From positions 310,001 through 374,000 of the forward strand of contig NZ_PIGG01000026.1 of the NCBI RefSeq assembly GCF_002924445.1: a stretch of 64,000 bases of DNA. Reading direction: 5' to 3'. Source of the stretch: Minwuia thermotolerans (GTDB lineage Bacteria > Pseudomonadota > Alphaproteobacteria > Minwuiales > Minwuiaceae). The translations under genes and the position numbers were made by a program. Below are positions 57,878-64,000 of this stretch, one piece after another; within the stretch, counting starts at the first letter, position 1, and each line of letters begins with the position of its first letter. A model generated the notes under the pieces. That model saw nothing but the letters and a program-made list of their open reading frames with translations. It ran no database searches and was not told where the DNA came from.

Positions 57878-58429
57878 TCACCGGAACGCCGGGCCGTGGA
57901 CCCAGGCCGTCATGGAATAGCGGGAACTCCGCGTCATCGGCGTGACCCGGTGTGGCGTGAAGCTGGGGAACAGCGTCGCCGCGCCGAGCTTCCGCGAGAC
58001 GGATTTCGGGCGTCCGTCGGCGTTCAGTTCCAGGTCGCCGCCCGCATAGCTGTCGCCGTCGCTCAGCTGCACCACCAGCGTCAGCTTGCGCCGGATGGCG
58101 AACTGGCCATCGCCGATGTCGACGTGCCAGTCGAAATGGCCGCCATGGTCCGCATCGTACCAGGCGATCTGCATCTTCTCGTCGAACCCTGTCAGGTCGA
58201 AGCCGAAATGCGCCCGGTTCGCCCCGATGACCGTATCGACCAGCCGCTCGAATGCCCATGCCGCCTCGCCGTCCGAGTCCAGCCAGGCGGTGCGCGCGCG
58301 CCGGATGTTGTCGTTGATTCCGCCGCGCACCAGCCCGGCGTCGGCGAACAGCCGGCTCTCGACGACGCGGATGATTTCCCCGCATTCGCGCAGGTCGAAG
58401 ACGTCGTGGATCTGGAGGGGCGTCAGCAC
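57878..58429 (-). CDS. 2-oxoglutarate/Fe(II)-dependent dioxygenase (PKHD/prolyl hydroxylase-like)
   Basis: 183 residues. Double-stranded beta-helix core with iron ligands His102 and Asp104 (WHVDIG) and His160 (TPHRV), and 2-oxoglutarate-binding Arg170. The GGDLEL strand is typical of the P4H fold. Hydroxylates an unknown substrate, possibly a protein. GTG 58429 is the only plausible start, with GGGAA upstream; no ATG is in frame. Downstream of phaB but beyond its terminator. Confidence 0.82.
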   Translation of the reverse strand: MLTPLQIHDVFDLRECGEIIRVVESRLFADAGLVRGGINDNIRRARTAWLDSDGEAAWAFERLVDTVIGANRAHFGFDLTGFDEKMQIAWYDADHGGHFDWHVDIGDGQFAIRRKLTLVVQLSDGDSYAGGDLELNADGRPKSVSRKLGAATLFPSFTPHRVTPMTRSSRYSMTAWVHGPAFR

Positions 58430-58504
58430 GGTGCGGGTTCCCGAATGGATCGGCGTGCCTATACGCCTGTACCGGGAAAAGTGTTGGAAAATCGTAGCGT
58501 CACG

Positions 58505-58538
58505 AAAAGGGCCGCCGCCCGCTGCCGGACGACGGCCC
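58505..58538 (-). terminator. Rho-independent terminator of the pha operon
   Basis: On the minus strand a 12-bp stem (GGGCCGTCGTCC with GGGCGGCGGCCC, two G-U pairs) with loop GGCAGC runs straight into TTTTCG. It is 28 bases after the phaB stop codon. Confidence 0.82.
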
Positions 58539-58566
58539 CGTTCGGATTCCCGCTGACGCCGGCGCG

Positions 58567-59289
58567 TCAGTACATGTGCTGGCCGCCATTGATGGACATG
58601 GTCGAGCCGGTCACGAAGGCGGCGTCGTCGCCCACCAGGAACAGCACGCCACGGGCGATCTCGTTGGCCTGGCCCAGGCGGCCGACAGGGATCTTGGCAA
58701 CGATCTTCTCCAGCACGTTGGCCGGCACGGCGGCCACCATATCGGTGTCGATATAGCCCGGCGCAATGGCGTTCACAGTGATGTTGAAGCGGGCGCCTTC
58801 CTGCGCCAGGGCCTTGGTAAAGCCGTGGATGCCGGACTTGGCGGCGGCGTAGTTCACCTGGCCGTACTGGCCGGCCTGGCCGTTGATGGAGCCGATGTTG
58901 ACGATGCGGCCGAAGCCCCGCTCCTTCATGCCGGCGAAGCAGGCCTTGGCCATGTTGAAGCAGCCGCCCAGATTGGTGTCGACCACCGCCTGCCAGTCTT
59001 CGTGGCTCATGCGCATCAGCGTGCCGTCGCGGGTGATGCCGGCGTTGTTCACCAGCACGTCGATCGGGCCGAGGTCTTCGGCGATCTGGGCACAGGCCTG
59101 CTGGCAACCATCGTGGTCGGCGACGTCGAACTTGTAGGAGGCGATGCCGGTTTCCTCGGTGAACGCCTTGGCGCGCGCCTCGTTGCCGGCGTAGTTCGCC
59201 GCGACCTTGTAGCCCGCGTCGCGAAGGGTTTCGGAGATGGCGCGCCCTATGCCGCGGGTGCCGCCGGTGACGATTGCCACTCGTGCCAT
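58567..59289 (-). CDS. phaB: Acetoacetyl-CoA reductase
   Basis: A 240-residue SDR enzyme reducing acetoacetyl-CoA to (R)-3-hydroxybutyryl-CoA with NADPH, the second step of polyhydroxybutyrate synthesis. GGTRGIG at 9-15, catalytic Ser in IGSINGQ, and YAAAK with Tyr and Lys. Good RBS AGAGGAAA before ATG 59289. Third of phaC-phaA-phaB. Confidence 0.96.
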   Translation of the reverse strand: MARVAIVTGGTRGIGRAISETLRDAGYKVAANYAGNEARAKAFTEETGIASYKFDVADHDGCQQACAQIAEDLGPIDVLVNNAGITRDGTLMRMSHEDWQAVVDTNLGGCFNMAKACFAGMKERGFGRIVNIGSINGQAGQYGQVNYAAAKSGIHGFTKALAQEGARFNITVNAIAPGYIDTDMVAAVPANVLEKIVAKIPVGRLGQANEIARGVLFLVGDDAAFVTGSTMSINGGQHMY

Positions 59290-59351
59290 GATCGTTTCCT
59301 CTGGGGAGTTTCTTTTCTGGGGAGGTTGGGGGAGGGTGCCGTTGCGGCGGT

Positions 59352-59375
59352 CCCGCCCGGCCGCAGCCGGGCGGG
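59352..59375. other. Intercistronic hairpin between phaA and phaB
   Basis: CCCGCCCGGC pairs perfectly with GCCGGGCGGG around a CGCA loop (10-bp stem) in the 106-base gap between phaA and phaB. No U-tract, so it is more likely an mRNA-stability or processing element, or a partial attenuator, than a terminator. Confidence 0.5.
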
Positions 59376-59395
59376 TGGGGAGCCCGCCGCGCGGC

Positions 59396-60709
<1,314 letters not shown>

Positions 60710-60727
60710 TCAATGTGTCGCGAAGAA

Positions 60728-60743
60728 TGCTGCGTTGCAGCAA
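60728..60743 (-). promoter_or_regulatory. PhaR-like operator, box 1
   Basis: On the minus strand TTGCTGCAACGCAGCA; it contains the exact palindrome CTGC-N3-GCAG described for PhaR binding in related alphaproteobacteria. Located between the phaC stop and phaA. Confidence 0.55.
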
Positions 60744-60745
60744 AA

Positions 60746-61984
60746 TCATTCCACCGCCGCCAGCCAACGCTCCAGCGGCCGCCAGAGGGTGGTTTCCGCA
60801 TGGCGTCCCACGACCATGCCGATATGGCCGGCGGGCAGCCGGAGCGTGGTTGCGCCGGGCAGCAGCGCCGCCAGAGCGGCGGCCGAGGCCGGCGGCACGA
60901 TGCGGTCCTTTTCCGGGATCGCGACGAAGGCCGGGGCGGCGATGCGCGCCGGGTCGATGACAACGCCGTCGATCAGCCAGTGGCCGGTGGCGGCGCGGTT
61001 CTGCCCGAACCAGCCGTTCAGGGTTTCCTCGGCGACGCGGGCGGTCAGGGGCACGCCGTCGTTCAGCCAGTCTTCCAGGGCGACGAAGCGGCGGGCTTCG
61101 GGGCTGTCCATGTCCAGCCGGCTGAAGGCCTCGAACTTGCGCTGCGCCAGGTTGGGATCCAGGGCGGCGAAGAAGCTCTGCAGCAGATCCACGGGCATCT
61201 CGCCGAAGGCTTCCAGCACCGGCCGCCAGAAACCGACCGATCCGGCGTAGACCTTCGCCTGCGGCGACAGGCTGGCGTGGAAATCCCAGGGCGCGGCCAG
61301 CAGGCCGAGCGCGGAAACCCGGTCCGGGTAGAGCTGGGCCGCGGCCGCCGACAGCGTGCCCCCCATGCAGTAGCCCACAAGCGGCGCGGGTCCCCCGGCC
61401 ATCTCCGCAACATGCGCCAGGGCGTCGGCCAGCGGCCCGGTGACATAGTCGGCGGTGCCGTAGCCGCGCACCGGGCCTGCCGGCGCGCCCCAGTCCATCA
61501 GCATCGGCCGCACCCGGCCTCGGCCGGCGAGCCAGCGCATCAGGCTGGCGCCCTCGTCCAGGTCCAGCACATGGGCCCGGTTGACCAGCGAGGGCGCAAA
61601 CAGCACCGGACGGCCGCCGCCGCCGAAGTCGAGCAGCCGCGCCGGTCCCTGTTCCCAGGCGGCCGGCGGCTCGGTCACGCGGCGTGCATAGCCGTGGCCC
61701 TGGTAGAGTTCGATCCCCCGCAGCGTGGCCGACAGGCGCTCCTGGACCTGTTCCATGACTGCCAGAGTCAGGTCCGTCTCATCGCTTTCGGCGATCTCCG
61801 CCGTCAGGGCTTCGGCTTCGGCGGCGAGCGCCGGATGCCACCGGATCAGCCCCCGCCGCGCCAGCGGCAGGGCCGCCGCCGCCCCGGTCAGCGACATCGC
61901 TGCCGACATCAGGTGCAGGCCGAGAGGCCTCGGCGAGATGCGGCGGATCGCCGGCGGCTGGGTTGTCGTCTCCGGGGGTGTCAT
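60746..61984 (-). CDS. phaC: Polyhydroxyalkanoate synthase-like alpha/beta hydrolase
   Basis: 412 residues; polymerises (R)-3-hydroxyacyl-CoA. The lipase-like box is GYCMGG with nucleophile Cys206, the PhaC form; the Asp in EKDRIVPP and His in AGHIGMVV complete the triad. The protein is much shorter than class I PhaC (about 580-600 residues) and a little longer than class III PhaC (about 355), and no phaE gene is visible. ATG 61984 lies inside an upstream small ORF. First gene of the minus-strand pha operon that can be recognised with confidence. Confidence 0.88.
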   Translation of the reverse strand: MTPPETTTQPPAIRRISPRPLGLHLMSAAMSLTGAAAALPLARRGLIRWHPALAAEAEALTAEIAESDETDLTLAVMEQVQERLSATLRGIELYQGHGYARRVTEPPAAWEQGPARLLDFGGGGRPVLFAPSLVNRAHVLDLDEGASLMRWLAGRGRVRPMLMDWGAPAGPVRGYGTADYVTGPLADALAHVAEMAGGPAPLVGYCMGGTLSAAAAQLYPDRVSALGLLAAPWDFHASLSPQAKVYAGSVGFWRPVLEAFGEMPVDLLQSFFAALDPNLAQRKFEAFSRLDMDSPEARRFVALEDWLNDGVPLTARVAEETLNGWFGQNRAATGHWLIDGVVIDPARIAAPAFVAIPEKDRIVPPASAAALAALLPGATTLRLPAGHIGMVVGRHAETTLWRPLERWLAAVE

Positions 61985-62120
61985 TACTCAGCCGTTCGAT
62001 CCATTCCCGCGCGGCCCGGCCGATGACGGGTTCGGCGTTCATCTGCGCGAGCTGTTCCTGCCAGAGCCGGATGAAGCGGACGGCCAGGCGGTCGATGGCG
62101 GGCCTTTCGCCAATGCTCAT
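61779..62120 (-). CDS. Small ORF overlapping the start of phaC
   Basis: A 113-codon frame starting ATG 62120. The first 46 residues, which lie before phaC, look protein-like: helical and amphipathic with FIRLWQEQLAQMN and AREWIERL. The remaining part overlaps phaC in another frame and is Gly/Pro/Ala/Asp-rich, as expected for a shadow. It may be a real short protein coupled to phaC, or a remnant of a PhaE-like or N-terminal PhaC segment. No family recognised. Confidence 0.35.
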   Translation of the reverse strand: MSIGERPAIDRLAVRFIRLWQEQLAQMNAEPVIGRAAREWIERLSNDTPGDDNPAAGDPPHLAEASRPAPDVGSDVADRGGGGPAAGAAGADPVASGARRRSRSPDGGDRRKR

Positions 62121-62188
62121 GACGGCACTCTAGTCCGGGCACAGGGTGCGGCCAAGCCGCCCCATCGACTGTGCAGTGCGCAAACTTC

Positions 62189-62204
62189 TTGCGCGTTGCA
62201 GCAA
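62189..62204 (-). promoter_or_regulatory. PhaR-like operator, box 3
   Basis: On the minus strand TTGCTGCAACGCGCAA, sharing the 12-mer TTGCTGCAACGC with box 1. It lies in the divergent gap between phaR and the phaC side, so it could serve autoregulation of phaR and control of the pha operon. Confidence 0.5.
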
Positions 62205-62253
62205 TTGGGCGCGATAGTGAAGTTTCATGCAGAACTTGTTTCCGCGGGGTTTC

Positions 62254-62850
62254 ATGGCCAAAAGCGAGCGTAAAGACGACGGTCCGGTGACGATCAAGAA
62301 GTACGCGAACCGGCGTCTCTACAACACGTCCACCTCGTCCTATGTCACGCTCGACCATCTCGCGGAGATGGTGCGCGACGATGTGGATTTCCTCGTCTAC
62401 GACGCCAAGTCCGGCGAAGACATCACCCGTTCGGTGCTCGCCCAGATCATCTTCGAGGCCGAGGGCAAGGGACAGAGCGTGCTGCCGGTCAACTTCCTGC
62501 GTCAGCTCATCAGCTTCTACGGCGACAGCCTGCAGAACGTGCTGCCCGGCTATCTGGAGATGTCGATGGAAGCCTTCGCCCGCAATCGCGAGCAGATGAA
62601 GGACCAGTTCGGCGGCGCGCTGGAAATGCCGATCAAGCAGTTCGAGGAAGCGGCGCGGCGCAACATGGAACTCTACGAACAGACGATGGCGATGTTCAAT
62701 CCGTTCGCGGGCGTCACGCGCGGGGCCGGGAAGTCCTCCAGCGCCGAGGAGTCGGGGGACGCCGGCGAGGACGACATCGGTCGGCTCAAGGGCCAGCTCG
62801 ACGAAATGCAGCGTCAGCTCGACCAGCTCATCAAGACCCGCAAGGACTGA
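62254..62850 (+). CDS. phaR: Polyhydroxyalkanoate synthesis repressor PhaR
   Basis: 198 residues. N-terminal DNA-binding domain (TIKKYANRRLYNTSTSSYVTL), then the PHB accumulation regulatory domain (LVYDAKSGEDITRSVLAQIIFE), a helical granule-binding middle and a C-terminal coiled coil (LKGQLDEMQRQLDQLI). It represses phasin and its own gene until it is titrated by nascent PHA granules. ATG 62254 preferred (GCGGGG upstream); ATG 62227 is in frame. Divergent from phaC. Confidence 0.95.
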   Translation: MAKSERKDDGPVTIKKYANRRLYNTSTSSYVTLDHLAEMVRDDVDFLVYDAKSGEDITRSVLAQIIFEAEGKGQSVLPVNFLRQLISFYGDSLQNVLPGYLEMSMEAFARNREQMKDQFGGALEMPIKQFEEAARRNMELYEQTMAMFNPFAGVTRGAGKSSSAEESGDAGEDDIGRLKGQLDEMQRQLDQLIKTRKD

Positions 62851-62864
62851 GGCCCCGCCGGCAA

Positions 62865-62905
62865 GCCCGCAGGGACATCTGGGGGGCTGCCACGGGCGGT
62901 CTTTT
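62865..62905 (+). terminator. Weak terminator candidate after phaR
   Basis: GCCCG (62865-62869) can pair with CGGGC (62893-62897), with an inner CAG/CTG pair, followed a few bases later by CTTTTG. The stem is short and interrupted. Confidence 0.35.
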
Positions 62906-62964
62906 GTGGTCTTCTAGGGCCGGGACCGGTGGCCGTCCGCGACGGCCGATCGAGGGGGATCGTC

Positions 62965-64000
62965 ATGACCGAATATCAGCCGCTGTTTCCGCTGGGCGCG
63001 GACACCGCCGAATACCGCAAGCTCGACGTCGACGGGGTGAAGACCGAAACCCTCGGCGGCCGCAGCTTCACCGTGATCGAACCGCATGCGATCAGCCATC
63101 TGGCGGAGACCGCCTTCGCCGACATCAGCCATCTGTTCCGCAAGGCGCACCTGGAGCAGCTGCGCTCCATTCTGGATGATCCCGAGGCGTCGGCGAACGA
63201 CCGGTTCGTCGCCCTGGAGCTGCTGAAGAACGCCAACATCTCGGCCGCGATGGAGTATCCCTCGTGCCAGGACACGGGCACGGCGATCATCTCCGGCAAG
63301 AAGGGCCAGTACGTGCTGGTGGAGGGCGACGATGGCGCCGCGCTCTCCGAGGGCGTGCAGCGCACCTGGGCCAGCCGCAACCTGCGCTACAGCCAGATGG
63401 CGCCGCTGTCGATGTTCGAGGAGAAGAATACCGGCTCCAACCTGCCGGCCCAGATCGACATCGAGGCGGTGGGCGGCGACGCCTACAAGTTCCTGTTCGT
63501 CGCCAAGGGCGGCGGTTCGGCCAACAAGACCTTCCTCTTTCAGCAGACGCGGCGCGTGCTCGATCCGGAGCGGCTGATGGTGTTCTTCGCGGAAGAACTG
63601 CCCAAGCTCGGCACCGCCGCCTGCCCGCCCTATCACCTGGCGATCGTCATCGGCGGCATGTCGGCGGAGCAGACCCTGAAGACCGTCAAGATGGCCTCGA
63701 CCAAGTACTATGACGAACTGCCGACCGAAGGGTCGATGTCCGGTCACGCCTTCCGCGACATCGGCCTGGAGCAGGAGATCCACAAGCTGACCCAGAATCT
63801 GGGCATCGGTGCGCAGTTCGGCGGCAAGTATTTCTGCCACGACGTCCGCGTCATCCGCCTGCCGCGGCACGGCGCCTCGCTGCCCATCGGTATCGGCGTG
63901 TCCTGTTCGGCCGACCGTCAGGCCAAGGCCAAGATCACCGGCGAAGGCGTGTTCATGGAGGCTCTGGTGCGCGACCCCTCCGTCTATCTGCCGGAGAAGG
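62965..64000 (+). CDS. Class I (iron-sulfur) fumarate hydratase, truncated by the window edge
   Basis: The first 345 residues of a FumA/FumB-type enzyme that interconverts fumarate and malate in the TCA cycle. The 4Fe-4S cysteines occur in SCQDTG (about 101), AACPPYH (about 220) and VSCSAD (about 313), matching the spacing of E. coli FumA. It is oxygen-sensitive in known members. AGGGGGA precedes ATG 62965. The C-terminal beta domain lies beyond the window. Confidence 0.95.
   Translation, partial: MTEYQPLFPLGADTAEYRKLDVDGVKTETLGGRSFTVIEPHAISHLAETAFADISHLFRKAHLEQLRSILDDPEASANDRFVALELLKNANISAAMEYPSCQDTGTAIISGKKGQYVLVEGDDGAALSEGVQRTWASRNLRYSQMAPLSMFEEKNTGSNLPAQIDIEAVGGDAYKFLFVAKGGGSANKTFLFQQTRRVLDPERLMVFFAEELPKLGTAACPPYHLAIVIGGMSAEQTLKTVKMASTKYYDELPTEGSMSGHAFRDIGLEQEIHKLTQNLGIGAQFGGKYFCHDVRVIRLPRHGASLPIGIGVSCSADRQAKAKITGEGVFMEALVRDPSVYLPEK

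Noticed and set aside
57878-59107. Apparent fusion of an Arg/Pro-rich region to the dioxygenase
   Set aside because: The upstream part is a shadow of phaB in another frame and is interrupted by the phaB terminator hairpin. GTG 58429 gives a complete domain.

Overview
The window is gene-dense, high-GC DNA (64 kb, about 65 protein genes, no rRNA, tRNA, CRISPR array or insertion sequence that I can recognise). Gene content points to a free-living alphaproteobacterium, probably Rhodospirillales-like: a divK-pleD pair with all Caulobacter signature residues, CarD, the Hsp20-DUF1150 pair, DUF3572, a PhaR-type PHA repressor, a class II AroA, and the order argS-SPOR-nagZ-scpAB-tatABC-serS-surE-pcm-LytM. 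This assignment is inferred from gene families and order, not from a tree.

Layout. 1-6.2 kb: a 3-hydroxyacyl-CoA dehydrogenase cut by the left edge, ilvD, a cupin, a LON-domain protein, a SulP-like transporter without STAS, Trm112 and DUF971. 6.2-11.1 kb: a histidine phosphatase and an RND efflux pair on the minus strand. 11.2-18.4 kb: a histone-deacetylase-like protein, xseB, ispA and dxs (isoprenoid supply), then an LpxH-like phosphoesterase, a GT4 glycosyltransferase and a class II aldolase. 18.3-22.6 kb: a minus-strand run of dinB (with an N-terminal zinc ribbon), a ROK kinase, a HAD protein, a family VIII esterase and DUF3572. 22.8-26.7 kb: divK-pleD facing carD, then fdxA, a TerB-like protein and erpA. 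26.9-38.9 kb: the argS to LytM block, with an orphan ABC ATPase inserted between scpB and tatA. 39-43 kb: a membrane protein, DUF815 ATPase, aroA, a heat-shock operon with a probable ROSE-type RNA thermometer, and a PAS protein. 43-51 kb: a methylated-amine pair (dimethylglycine-dehydrogenase-like flavoprotein plus a non-pyrrolysine MttB homologue), then acyl-CoA metabolism genes and a GST. 51.5-55 kb: a compact STAS / MBL-fold / CHASE2-SpoIIE phosphatase operon, the most system-like locus here. 55-58.4 kb: an NADP oxidoreductase, an aldehyde dehydrogenase and a 2OG-Fe(II) dioxygenase. 58.5-62.9 kb: the polyhydroxyalkanoate locus phaC-phaA-phaB with divergent phaR and three copies of a shared TTGCTGC operator-like motif. 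The right edge cuts a class I fumarase.

Most of the window is conserved chromosomal housekeeping. The points I would look at first are the ROSE-like leader of hsp20 (41.7 kb), the PhaR-box regulon with a small ORF overlapping phaC (60.6-62.2 kb), the STAS/MBL/CHASE2-SpoIIE module, the MttB/flavoprotein pair, the metal-ligand-depleted LytM protein and the zinc-ribbon DinB. I do not see a clearly unprecedented multi-gene system.
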